A DNA stretch of 64,000 nucleotides from positions 310,001 to 374,000 of the forward strand of contig CAWDKQ010000013.1 of NCBI GenBank assembly GCA_963802915.1, in the 5' to 3' direction. The stretch comes from JAICMB01 sp963802915. Its GTDB lineage: Bacteria; Acidobacteriota; Terriglobia; Bryobacterales; Bryobacteraceae. The position numbers and the translations under genes were made by a program. The notes under the pieces were generated by a model. The model ran no database searches, was not told the DNA's origin, and saw nothing but the letters and a program-made list of their open reading frames with translations. This document shows, piece by piece, positions 46,762 through 54,773 of the stretch (the first letter of the stretch is position 1; every line of letters starts with the position of its first letter).

Positions 46762-47679
46762 GTGTCTGATTTGCTTCTTGCCATCGTTGGCCCGACCGGA
46801 TCGGGGAAAAGCGATCTCGCGCTGTATCTCGCCGATCGGCTCCATGGCGAGCTCGTCAATTGCGATTCGATGCAGGTCTACCGCCGCTTCGACATCGGGA
46901 CCGCGAAGACTCCCGCGCATCTGGTGGACATTGTCGATCCTGGCGAGGTTTTCACGGCGGGAGAGTATGCGAAGCACGGCCGCGCGGTTTTGCGCGAAAT
47001 CGCTTCCCGCGGGCGCATTCCGATTGTGGTGGGCGGGACGGGATTCTATCTGCGCGCGCTCTTCGAGGGTCTCTTTCCCGGTCCAACGCGCGACGACGCG
47101 CTGCGTGCGCGATTAGTAAACCGAGAAGAGCGCCGACCCGGATCTCTGCACCGGATTCTGTCGCGATTCGATCCGACTGCAGCCGCGCGCATTCATGCGA
47201 ATGACAAAAACAAAACGATGCGTGCTGTAGAAGTATGTTTACTCGCGCGACGTCCTTTGTCGGCAATGTTTTTGGAGGGGCGCGATGCTCTTGCCGGATT
47301 CCGTATAATAAAAGTAGGCCTGAATCCGGAACGCGATCGATTGTATGAGCGTCTTGATCGTAGGTTCGCGCATATGGTTGAGAGTGGTCTGTTGGAAGAA
47401 GTCCGGCAGATCCTGGCGTCCGGAGTAAGTCCGGGAGTGAAACCTTTCGAGTCTCTCGGATACAAACAGGCCCTCGCCGCCGTGCGTGGGGAGTTATCGC
47501 TCGTAGCAGCGATTGCTTCCGCACAGATGGAAACGCGCCGCTACGCCAAGCGGCAGATGACCTGGTTCCGGCGTGAACGAGACGTTACCTGGTTCCAGGG
47601 ATTCGGCGATTGTCCGGAATTGCAAGAGCAGGTGTTCGAATTCGCGCAGAGATCATTCCCGGTGTCCGAACTGTCCTGA
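46762..47679 (+). CDS. miaA: tRNA dimethylallyltransferase MiaA
   Basis: A 305-residue enzyme adding a dimethylallyl group from DMAPP to A37 of UNN-decoding tRNAs, the first step to ms2i6A. The P-loop AIVGPTGSGKSDLALYLA is at residues 7-24, followed by NCDSMQVYRRFDIGTAK (near 35-51), VDIVDPGEVFTAGEYAKHG (near 55-73) and VVGGTGFYLRALFEGLF. The start is GTG at 46762. DMAPP is the substrate from the isoprenoid pathway that also feeds the nearby polyprenyl synthase. Confidence 0.95.
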   Translation: MSDLLLAIVGPTGSGKSDLALYLADRLHGELVNCDSMQVYRRFDIGTAKTPAHLVDIVDPGEVFTAGEYAKHGRAVLREIASRGRIPIVVGGTGFYLRALFEGLFPGPTRDDALRARLVNREERRPGSLHRILSRFDPTAAARIHANDKNKTMRAVEVCLLARRPLSAMFLEGRDALAGFRIIKVGLNPERDRLYERLDRRFAHMVESGLLEEVRQILASGVSPGVKPFESLGYKQALAAVRGELSLVAAIASAQMETRRYAKRQMTWFRRERDVTWFQGFGDCPELQEQVFEFAQRSFPVSELS

Positions 47680-47776
47680 AACGAACAGCCACTTTCTTGT
47701 TTTTTGTTGCGAACCAAACCCGGTTTCACACGTATAGTTATGTGGGACGAGTTACCACTCAGGAGCCACGAAGCTT

Positions 47777-48115
47777 ATGAAAAAAATTATTATTCTATTC
47801 ACACTCGCGCTAGGAGTTGCATGCGCGGCAAACAAATACAATGTCACACTCTTCCAGCCTTCCGTCATTAACGGTACGGAGTTGAAGGCCGGCGATTATA
47901 AAGTAGCGGTCGAGGACGGCAAGGCCGTTTTTACAGAAGGCAAGAAGACGTTTGAGGCGCCCGTGAAGATCGAGCAGACCGCGGATAAGAACAATAGCAA
48001 CACCATTCGGTACGCTGAAGGCAGCAAGGTGCAGGAAATCCGCATCGGCGGCACTCACACGAAGCTTGTGTTCGGTGGCGGCGAAATGACGGACACTCCC
48101 GCTGGCGCTCGCTAA
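47777..48115 (+). CDS. small secreted protein, paralogue A of a tandem pair
   Basis: A 112-residue protein with a signal peptide (IIILFTLALGVACA, residues 4-17). The mature region has YNVTLFQPSVINGTELKAGDYKV near residue 21-43 (in short form here), KTFEAPVKIEQTADKNNSN near 58 and a conserved VQEIRIGGTHTKLVF near 85-99. It aligns along its whole length with the gene at 48242. Its ribosome binding site is aggagcc about nine bases before ATG. It is probably a periplasmic or outer-surface beta protein; no family is assigned. Confidence 0.75.
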   Translation: MKKIIILFTLALGVACAANKYNVTLFQPSVINGTELKAGDYKVAVEDGKAVFTEGKKTFEAPVKIEQTADKNNSNTIRYAEGSKVQEIRIGGTHTKLVFGGGEMTDTPAGAR

Positions 48116-48137
48116 GTTGTTGTAAGCTGAAATTTAC

Positions 48138-48166
48138 CGGCGCGCGTAGCACTACTACGCGCGCCG
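48138..48166 (+). terminator. 12-bp perfect hairpin between the tandem paralogues
   Basis: CGGCGCGCGTAG (48138-48149) pairs perfectly with CTACGCGCGCCG (48155-48166) across a five-base loop. It lies 22 bases after the stop of paralogue A. No T-tract follows directly (tatatgattctttt), so it may be a terminator, an attenuator, or an RNA-stabilising 3' structure giving paralogue A more transcript than the gene downstream. Confidence 0.6.
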
Positions 48167-48241
48167 TATATGATTCTTTTCCGCACCCTTCTCTATCCGA
48201 AGTTCATCCAAACCCCGACTATCTAAGTAGGAGATAAGATT

Positions 48242-48583
48242 GTGTACAGGAAACTTGTATCCAGCATTGCAATCCTCGCAGCTCTGACTATTGCCAGCGC
48301 TGCAAATTCTTACCGGGTCAATCTCTATCAAGCCACGGTCGTCAACGGAACTACATTTAAAGCGGGTGAATGCAAACTGGAACTTAAAGACAACCAGGTT
48401 GTACTCAAGCAGGGCAAGAACACCGCTGAATCCACGGTGAAGGTAGAGAACGCGGCCGATAAATTCGGTTCCACTACGGTCGGGTACACGAACGGGAATC
48501 ACATCCAAGAGATCCGGCTCGGCGGGACCAGCACCAAGCTTCTGTTCGATGATGGCGCTTCATCCACGGCAGCCGGCCGATAA
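48242..48583 (+). CDS. small secreted protein, paralogue B of a tandem pair
   Basis: A 113-residue protein with a GTG start and signal peptide (LVSSIAILAALTIASA). The mature part follows paralogue A: YRVNLYQATVVNGTTFKAGE (residues 23-42), STVKVENAADKFGSTTV (about 62) and IQEIRLGGTSTKLLF (about 87-101). Its ribosome binding site is aggagataag. It is 127 bases from paralogue A and 20 from the TPR gene. Function unknown. Confidence 0.75.
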   Translation: MYRKLVSSIAILAALTIASAANSYRVNLYQATVVNGTTFKAGECKLELKDNQVVLKQGKNTAESTVKVENAADKFGSTTVGYTNGNHIQEIRLGGTSTKLLFDDGASSTAAGR

Positions 48584-48603
48584 CACCGCGCTAAAATTAA
48601 ACG

Positions 48604-49794
48604 ATGCACCGGTTGTTCGCGCTCACCGCGATTGTGTGCGCGCTCGCGATCTCGGCTAAGGCCGATTCGTTCGTAGTACTTCCATTCTTCAACGTCTCGA
48701 AAGATGCGAATCTCGATTGGATCGGGGAGAGCCTCGCCGAATCGATCAGGGAATCTCTAGCGGGCGAAGGCTATGTCGCGCTCGATCGCGAAGAGCGCGT
48801 CGAAGCATATCATCGCCTGGCGATACGCCCTTATGTTCTGCTCACCAAGGCATCGATCATTCGGATCGCGGATACGCTGGACGCCGAACACGTAATCTAT
48901 GGACAGTTCGATCTGAAACCGGGAGCAGCGGGTCCGCCTCCTTCGAAAGGATCGCTTCAAATCAGCGCTCACATGTTGGACCTGAAACAGATTCATGAAG
49001 GGGCGGAGTTTGGAGAGACAGGATCGCTCGAAGATTTGGCGGTGCTACAGCGGCATCTAGCATGGCAGACGCTCGAGTCCGTGAATCCGAAGGTGGCGCC
49101 GTCGGAAGAGGAATTCAAGAATCGCCATCCCGCGATCCGGGTGGACGCGATAGAGAGCTACATCCGTGGACTGGTCGCTACGCGGCCCGAAGACAAGCAC
49201 CGGTTGTTTACTCAGGCAGCGCGGCTCGATCAAGGCTTTTCCCAGCCGTGCTTCCAGCTTGGTAAACTCCATCTCGAAAAGAAAGAATATAAGATGGCGG
49301 CGGATTGGCTCCAGAAAGTCTCGGTTTCCGACGTGCACTATCGGGAAGCGAAATTCCTGCTGGGACTGTCGCTGTATCACACGGGCGACTTTTCCGGTGC
49401 GCACAACGCATTTCAGATCGTGGCAAAGATCGTACCGTTGAACGAGGTTTATAACGACATCGGAGCGACGGAATCGCGCCAGAATCTTCCCGACGCTTTG
49501 GACAGTTTCAAGAAGGCTCTGGAAGGCGATCCCACCGATCCGGACTATCAGTTCAACGTCGGATACGCGCTCTGGAAGCGCGGCGATTTCGATGCGGCGG
49601 CGCAGCGGTTTCAAGCTGCGTTGGAACGCAATCCCAAGGACGCGGAGGCGACGGCCATGCTCGATCGCTGCTCGAAGCACAGCGGTCCGCGCCCGGGCGA
49701 TACCAGGACGGAGCGCCTGGAGCGGATCAAGACTAACTATGAAGAGAGCGCCTGGTGGCAATTGAAGGCGGCGCTCCAACCGCAGAAGCCTTGA
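48604..49794 (+). CDS. secreted TPR protein with FlgO/TolB-N-like domain
   Basis: A 396-residue protein with a signal peptide (residues 1-20). The first 130 residues resemble the N-terminal domain found in FlgO/TolB-type and adenylate-cyclase-associated proteins: SFVVLPFFNVSKDANLDWIG, IADTLDAEHVIYGQF. TPR repeats follow (about residues 185-350), including PDYQFNVGYALWKRGDFDAA and FQAALERNPKDAEA units. The C-terminus is basic (RTERLERIKTNYEE). It probably acts as a periplasmic assembly or scaffolding protein; target unknown. It is close to the secreted paralogue pair. Confidence 0.8.
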   Translation: MHRLFALTAIVCALAISAKADSFVVLPFFNVSKDANLDWIGESLAESIRESLAGEGYVALDREERVEAYHRLAIRPYVLLTKASIIRIADTLDAEHVIYGQFDLKPGAAGPPPSKGSLQISAHMLDLKQIHEGAEFGETGSLEDLAVLQRHLAWQTLESVNPKVAPSEEEFKNRHPAIRVDAIESYIRGLVATRPEDKHRLFTQAARLDQGFSQPCFQLGKLHLEKKEYKMAADWLQKVSVSDVHYREAKFLLGLSLYHTGDFSGAHNAFQIVAKIVPLNEVYNDIGATESRQNLPDALDSFKKALEGDPTDPDYQFNVGYALWKRGDFDAAAQRFQAALERNPKDAEATAMLDRCSKHSGPRPGDTRTERLERIKTNYEESAWWQLKAALQPQKP

Positions 49795-49886
49795 GGATCG
49801 TTTTGAAGTTACCCCCATCCTGGCGACGTTTTCGGAACAACTCCCCGGAAACGAGTTCCTCGGAACCAGTTATAATCGAGAATCTC

Positions 49887-50600
49887 ATGCTCGAAGCGTT
49901 CGGAATATCCGATCCGGGCTGCGTGCGGACTAACAACGAGGATTACTACCTCTTGTTCCGCGATCTAGGCCTCTATCTCGTCGCCGACGGGATGGGCGGA
50001 GCGCAGGCTGGCGAACACGCCTCCAAGCTCGCAGGCGAAACGGTCGCGGAATATCTGTGGAAGAACAACCGCACCGACCCTAATGTCCTGGCACACGCCT
50101 TTGAAGAGGCCAACCGCCGTGTGATGGCCGCGGCTTCATCCGACTCGTCTCTGGAGGGCATGGGCACAACGCTCGTGGCCGCGCTCGAAAGCGATCAGAA
50201 GCTACAGATCGCTAGCGTTGGCGACAGCCGTGCCTATGTACAGATGAACGGCCAACTCCTGGTAATCACCGAGGACCAGACCTGGGTGCAGGAGGTGGGC
50301 AAGAGGCTGGGGCTCGATGAAGATAGCTTGAAGAGCCATCCCATGCGGCACGTTTTGACGATGGCGATCGGGGTCAGCCCCGAGCTTCGGATTCACAGCT
50401 ACGTGATCGATCCGCACCCTGGTATGCAAGTGCTGCTTTGCAGCGACGGATTGCATGGCGTGGTCAACGAGAATCTCATCGCCGAAACCCTGAAGAGCGA
50501 TGCGCCGCTGGAGCAGAAGTGTCAAACGCTGGTGAAGGCTGCCCGGGATGCGGGCGGGCCGGATAATGTTACGGCTGTTCTGCTGCAGTGTGTGGCGTAG
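49887..50600 (+). CDS. PP2C-family Ser/Thr phosphatase
   Basis: A 237-residue metal-dependent phosphatase (PPM/PP2C, SpoIIE-like PrpC type). Motifs: DPGCVRTNNEDYYLLF (first Asp cluster, residues 10-25), LYLVADGMGGAQAGEHAS (about 29-46), GMGTTLVAAL (near 90), IASVGDSRAYV (near 108), VLLCSDGLHGVV (near 175) and GGPDNVTAVLLQC at the end. It would dephosphorylate Ser/Thr kinase targets, such as those of the kinase at 60927, though not adjacent. The start at 49887 follows a TATAAT-like sequence at 49871-49876; an upstream in-frame start at 49755 lies inside the TPR gene and is not conserved. Confidence 0.9.
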   Translation: MLEAFGISDPGCVRTNNEDYYLLFRDLGLYLVADGMGGAQAGEHASKLAGETVAEYLWKNNRTDPNVLAHAFEEANRRVMAAASSDSSLEGMGTTLVAALESDQKLQIASVGDSRAYVQMNGQLLVITEDQTWVQEVGKRLGLDEDSLKSHPMRHVLTMAIGVSPELRIHSYVIDPHPGMQVLLCSDGLHGVVNENLIAETLKSDAPLEQKCQTLVKAARDAGGPDNVTAVLLQCVA

Positions 50601-50638
50601 GTATTAGCTGCCCCGGCGAGTTCTTGGTACCGTGCGCC

Positions 50639-51967
50639 TTAAAGTGTTATGGTTTGCGACTCCACCAGGGTGCGCGGTATCAGGTGATGATTGGCGAGAT
50701 GACTCTTGATAGCCAGCTCTGAAATCCCGAAATACTCCGCTGCATCCTCGAACGCCTCTGGAAGGAATTCGTCACCCAGGTAAGCTCGAAGGGATGCGAT
50801 GGGGCACAAGAACTCAGCAGCAAATGCTCGCTGCACCTTCTGTCGCGCTGTCGCCGCATCCGTGATTGGAAGCCAGCGATCTCGTTCTTCAGCGCAGAGA
50901 TAATCGGCGATGAACCTGGCAGCCTCGAACCTCCGGCCCGGGCGGTTTTTCTTTCGAAACAAAAGTTTCAATTCATCATTTCCAGTGCGAATGGCCAACC
51001 CCAGTGGTGCATGAGAGTACGAGCCAGCTGATCCGGTCAGACTGTCGGATCGGATTTCCAGGACTTGAGATAGGATCTCATCGGTGAGTGGCTGGCCCGC
51101 CAGGCCGAGCGAGGCGCGTACGGCATGCGCAAGTCGGTGAGCTCTCTCCCACGGCGGAGATTTCAGGCCGTCAACGCCTGCATCCGCTAACCCGTTTATT
51201 CGCCCCGAAACACCAGGTCGTGACGCGAGATCTATCACTTCATTGAGCGTGTCCGTCGGCCTGCTGCCGGCGCACGCTGGTGCAATTTCATCGGTAGCGT
51301 CCGGACCTGCCTCGGACACGAGCATGATCATCTGTTCTAGGAGCGATAATGGTGCCTCGTCCGGTTCGTATCCAAGCCGCGCCTCCAGTCGCCGCGGTGC
51401 CGATTGAGCTGGGTCGGCACGTTCCGCGAGCACTTCCTGCCAAAGGACGTGTAGCTGCGTCTTGCCCAAGACGTCTAGCCTGCGGAGCACGAGGTCCATG
51501 AAGCCATCCGTCTCCCTTTCGAAGTCCCGTGCAGGGACGAATACATCGAACTCTGACAGATATCGGACAGGCTCGAGAGATAAGGCAGGCGAAGGCTGAC
51601 AATTGACCCAGATCGCTTCTCCGTCGCTTGCAAATGTCAGTCGAGGCCAAATGAAGCCGTAGCCGGCAGCCGGAAGCTCATGGCTCATGCGCCAATTGGC
51701 ATCCGCGGGAATCTCGTCGGGTGCCAATCGTATCCGCGAGGGGAGTGGCTCCCATCGGATTCGCCACCATGACGACGCTAGCCAAAGGGCCAATGGATAA
51801 GCCGAAATTCGAGCTCCGTTTTGGACCGATTTGGACCATGCGTCCTCGAAGCGCGTTGCATTTTCGGAACCGAAGCGCAGCTGAAGGGTGGCCGACGTGC
51901 ACCCGATTTCCTCGATCCCCTGAAACGGAGGAAGCCATTCGAGTTCGATCGCCATGCCTTTGTTCAT
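50639..51967 (-). CDS. degenerate ImmA/IrrE-like protein, coupled to a small unknown gene
   Basis: A 442-residue protein. The last 130 residues follow the ImmA/IrrE metallopeptidase layout. The segment RRFEAARFIADYLC (near residue 350) takes the place of the RFTLAHELGHYLL-type helix, and AFAAEFLCPIASLRAYL (near 380) matches the helix that carries the third ligand region. The HExxH zinc ligands are absent, so it is probably inactive as a peptidase. The first 310 residues are unrecognised and contain several Trp (EWLPPFQ, WLASSWWRIRWE). The start at 51967 (MNKGMAIELEW) overlaps the upstream stop by four bases (ATGA). The gene pair looks like a toxin-antitoxin or defence module; that is inference. 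Confidence 0.7.
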   Translation of the reverse strand: MNKGMAIELEWLPPFQGIEEIGCTSATLQLRFGSENATRFEDAWSKSVQNGARISAYPLALWLASSWWRIRWEPLPSRIRLAPDEIPADANWRMSHELPAAGYGFIWPRLTFASDGEAIWVNCQPSPALSLEPVRYLSEFDVFVPARDFERETDGFMDLVLRRLDVLGKTQLHVLWQEVLAERADPAQSAPRRLEARLGYEPDEAPLSLLEQMIMLVSEAGPDATDEIAPACAGSRPTDTLNEVIDLASRPGVSGRINGLADAGVDGLKSPPWERAHRLAHAVRASLGLAGQPLTDEILSQVLEIRSDSLTGSAGSYSHAPLGLAIRTGNDELKLLFRKKNRPGRRFEAARFIADYLCAEERDRWLPITDAATARQKVQRAFAAEFLCPIASLRAYLGDEFLPEAFEDAAEYFGISELAIKSHLANHHLIPRTLVESQTITL

Positions 51968-52391
51968 GAAGCGGCCCAACGCTCCAGGACTCTCTCCCGA
52001 AATGGATCGGCTTCCGCCATCGGGTACCCATGGTAAACGCCATGGCCCTCGAGTTGTGCCTCAAGCGTCTCACCTTGTGCGCTCACCGCCCATATATTTT
52101 GCGGCCAGCCGTCGCGTTCTTGCGCACTGAACGTACCCCGCTGAAGCCCGGAGCGGAGCAGTTTGAGAGCCTCAGTCCGATTCTGGACTTTCACTTGATC
52201 GCACAACGTCTTACCCGGTCTCGGCGCGATCGGTGGATTAGTCCGAAGTCGCCAGGGTTGCGCTTGTGCTCTGGATTTCCGTTATACCGAACATCCTCCA
52301 TGAGGGCGGACAAGTCCGCTTGCCGAGCCCGAAGCTGCTCGACCGAACAAAGGCGACGTTTGGGGTTAAATGTTCGTCTTCTCAAAAACAT
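51964..52391 (-). pseudogene. NPEHKRNPGDFGL-type small protein, one-base frameshift
   Basis: Two frames join into one protein of about 142 residues. The first (ATG at 52391) carries a basic N-terminus (LRRRTFNPKRRLCSVEQLRA) and the strongly patterned RYNGNPEHKRNPGDFGL. The second continues PPIAPRPGKTLCDQVKVQ and GTFSAQERDGWPQNIWAV, then EAQLEGHGVYHGYPM, ADPFRERVLERW. The lesion is one missing base near 52238 (LTPP would be restored). From memory, this motif set occurs in an unnamed bacterial family found beside ImmA-like genes; I cannot verify it here. It overlaps the ImmA-like gene by four bases. The Asn/Pro/Tyr-rich motif could be nucleic-acid- or peptide-binding. Confidence 0.65.
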
Positions 52392-52471
52392 AGAAGCAAG
52401 TTCGGCGTTTTTCCTTACATCGACAGAATAGCGCGTAAGACGCTGCGAGCAGTATGATGTTCTGAAAAGCG

Positions 52472-52933
52472 ATGCCCGCGACAGTTCTCGTAGACGACAT
52501 TCTCGACGCTTTGGAGATGCAGTCGGACGAATCATCCTCGTTCTTGGATCTTGACACCGGCGAGGTGGAAACCGTGTCCCGGGATCTTCTCCGTGATGCA
52601 GAACAGTCTGACGAGGAGCCCGATCTTCCTGCTTGGCAGAAAGTCGAATGGGAAATTGCCAAGCGAATCGTTTCTACCGGCCGTTTCCGAAAGCTCCCCT
52701 CGAAGTTCGATGTTCCCGAATGGGCCATCATGGACGAGTTCTCGCGTTCGCTGAATGACGGGAAGGTTGGTGAAGATCTTAGGTACGCAATTTACGGGGC
52801 CGGAGCATTTCGCAATTTCAAGGACACGCTACGGCGGCACCGCGTCGAAGCCCGATGGTTTGCGTTTCGAGCAGAGGCGCTGAAAAAGATAGCAGTCGAA
52901 TGGTGCGATGAACATCACATCGTTTGGGAGTAG
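52472..52933 (+). CDS. UPF0158-family protein
   Basis: A 153-residue acidic protein with the UPF0158 pattern: LVDDILDALEMQSDESSSFLD (first 25 residues in part), LDTGEVETVSRDLL, an aromatic/charged middle (PAWQKVEWEIAKRIV), and DEFSRSLND, FKDTLRRHRVEARWFAFRAEALKKIA, WCDEHHIVWE at the C-terminus. The function of the family is unknown. It is divergent from the module at 50639-52391, 80 bases from its start, which suggests they could share control. It ends one base before the convergent membrane-protein gene. Confidence 0.85.
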   Translation: MPATVLVDDILDALEMQSDESSSFLDLDTGEVETVSRDLLRDAEQSDEEPDLPAWQKVEWEIAKRIVSTGRFRKLPSKFDVPEWAIMDEFSRSLNDGKVGEDLRYAIYGAGAFRNFKDTLRRHRVEARWFAFRAEALKKIAVEWCDEHHIVWE

Positions 52934-54754
52934 TCAGCGGGGCGCCCAGATCGCTTTATTCCCGATCCGCGCCGTCACTCGATATCGATCTTCAACCCAA
53001 GTTGCCACACGCAATACACGGTTAGTATCCCATGAGCGGCCATCCGGAGCCCACACCAGCCTTGGGCACGGACACGCTCGATATCCTTTATTCCCGAACC
53101 CCCAATAGGTGCCGAGATGCGCTTCATTCTGCGCGATTACAAGGCGGGGTGGGTGCTGCTCAATCTTGTCGATATCGAGCTGCTCATAAGCCGCCGGTAC
53201 GCCCAAGCCATAGAGCTGCACATTGAAAATGGGATAACGGCGTCCGGTCGCAAAGTTCATCCCTCCGCCATATGGGAGATCGAGCACATAGTCGTCAGGC
53301 GACGTGTGGCTCATGACGTACTCGTAGATCTTGGAATCGGTGTCGTAGTTCAAAAGCTTGACGGATCCGGCCTCGGTTCGGAGCGAGCCGTAGCGGGCGT
53401 CGGATAATAATTCGGACCAGCCTCCCACGGTTCGCAGTAGCGCGTAGCCGATCGTAAGCGTCAGGACCACGGCAACGGCATAGCGCGATGTACCCGCGGA
53501 ATTCAGAAATCGCCATAGGAAATAGGGCCCCAGCACCAGGAGAAAGGGATAGCAGATGGCGGCGATCTCGGGATATACGCTTTGCGTGGTGCTGAACAGC
53601 GATCGGACGCTCATGACAACTGGCATCGTCAGGATGAGCACTAATTCGGTGTCACCTGGGCGCGGACGGCGTTGAACGAGAATTCGCCATGCCAGCAAAC
53701 TGAACACAGCGATACAGGTCCATAGCACCGGCTCCAGAACCGCGCTTGTATAGATCAGCGAAGGCAGCACCAGTCGCGCTCGCTCGATCCATGGCCGCGT
53801 GGGCGAGGTGATGGCATCGACGTTTTGGTAGAAAACATAGGCGAGCTCAATTGTCAGACCGGCTAGCGCGGTCCACAGCAGAATCGAATATCGGCGACCG
53901 AATCGAGCACGAAACAGTGCGTGCTTCGGCAAGCTGAGAAGAGCGGCGATCGCGACTGCCTCGCCCAAAGCAGCCAGAACGCCGAAGATTCCCAATCCGG
54001 TCGGCCACCAGGGGCAGAATGCTGTCGCGAGTCCATAGCCCGTGATTCCGGCACGGAGATTCGCCGGACCCACGGCATTCGCGAGCAGCGCAAAGCAGAT
54101 CATCGCCGGTACGAATGCCACCAAAGCAATCTTGAATGCCATCCGGAATCGCCGCGTAATCACTGCCAGCATTGCTATCGAGATTACAGCCGCCAAGCCG
54201 GATTCCGGCTTGCTCAGCGCGGCGATGAAGCCTCCACTGCCGGCTAGAACCCATCCGCCGGCTCCCAGTCTTCCGTCGCGCGCCAGCTTTAACAGCGCGA
54301 ACAGCAACAGCAGAACACCCAACGCACCGCTCTGCAACGATGGGCTGTAGGTCACAAAAGAGAAGAAATTGAAGTTCATCAGGCTGGTGGCGCATACGGC
54401 CACCAGAAAGCACGCGGTTGCTATTTGCAGCGCGCTCGGCAGTAGCTTGCGGATGAGCAGGTAGCAGCACGCAATGACGCCGATATCGATGGCATCGGTA
54501 ATCGCTTGTACGGTTGTAAATCTGATGCCGAACACGCGCAGCAGCCATCCGTAGAGGAACACGACAAATGGAGGATATTGAAACGAAAAATCGCGGTAAG
54601 GTAGCTCGCCGCGGGCCACGCGCGAGATTTCATTCAGCCAATGGGCAGGGTCGAGCCACAGCAGCGAATCCATCTTCTTCCAGCGCAGCGTCAGGAAGAA
54701 CAGGCACACCAGGATCAAAAACGCGGCGTTCGCGTGGCGGCGGAGAGATTTCAA
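52934..54754 (-). CDS. polytopic membrane glycosyltransferase-like protein (GT39/ArnT-like)
   Basis: A 606-residue membrane protein with about 11-13 predicted membrane segments, starting MKSLRRHANAAFLILVCLFF. The first extracytoplasmic loop has WLDPAHWLNEISRVARGELPYRDF (in pieces), with the acidic pattern of GT-C enzymes that use lipid-linked sugars. A soluble C-terminal region (about 480-606) follows the last membrane segment (SDARYGSLRTEAGS...). Overall it fits the dolichyl-phosphate-mannose/ArnT-like group that glycosylates lipids or proteins across the inner membrane, but no specific motif fixes the substrate. Confidence 0.75.
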   Translation of the reverse strand: MKSLRRHANAAFLILVCLFFLTLRWKKMDSLLWLDPAHWLNEISRVARGELPYRDFSFQYPPFVVFLYGWLLRVFGIRFTTVQAITDAIDIGVIACCYLLIRKLLPSALQIATACFLVAVCATSLMNFNFFSFVTYSPSLQSGALGVLLLLFALLKLARDGRLGAGGWVLAGSGGFIAALSKPESGLAAVISIAMLAVITRRFRMAFKIALVAFVPAMICFALLANAVGPANLRAGITGYGLATAFCPWWPTGLGIFGVLAALGEAVAIAALLSLPKHALFRARFGRRYSILLWTALAGLTIELAYVFYQNVDAITSPTRPWIERARLVLPSLIYTSAVLEPVLWTCIAVFSLLAWRILVQRRPRPGDTELVLILTMPVVMSVRSLFSTTQSVYPEIAAICYPFLLVLGPYFLWRFLNSAGTSRYAVAVVLTLTIGYALLRTVGGWSELLSDARYGSLRTEAGSVKLLNYDTDSKIYEYVMSHTSPDDYVLDLPYGGGMNFATGRRYPIFNVQLYGLGVPAAYEQLDIDKIEQHPPRLVIAQNEAHLGTYWGFGNKGYRACPCPRLVWAPDGRSWDTNRVLRVATWVEDRYRVTARIGNKAIWAPR

Positions 54755-54773
54755 TCTTCGATTTTACAGGAGC

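Noticed and set aside
46118..47116. A 332-codon plus-strand frame across the start of miaA and antisense to the Ldh-type gene
   Set aside because: The Ldh-type gene and miaA explain both halves. The frame runs antisense to one and out of frame to the other.
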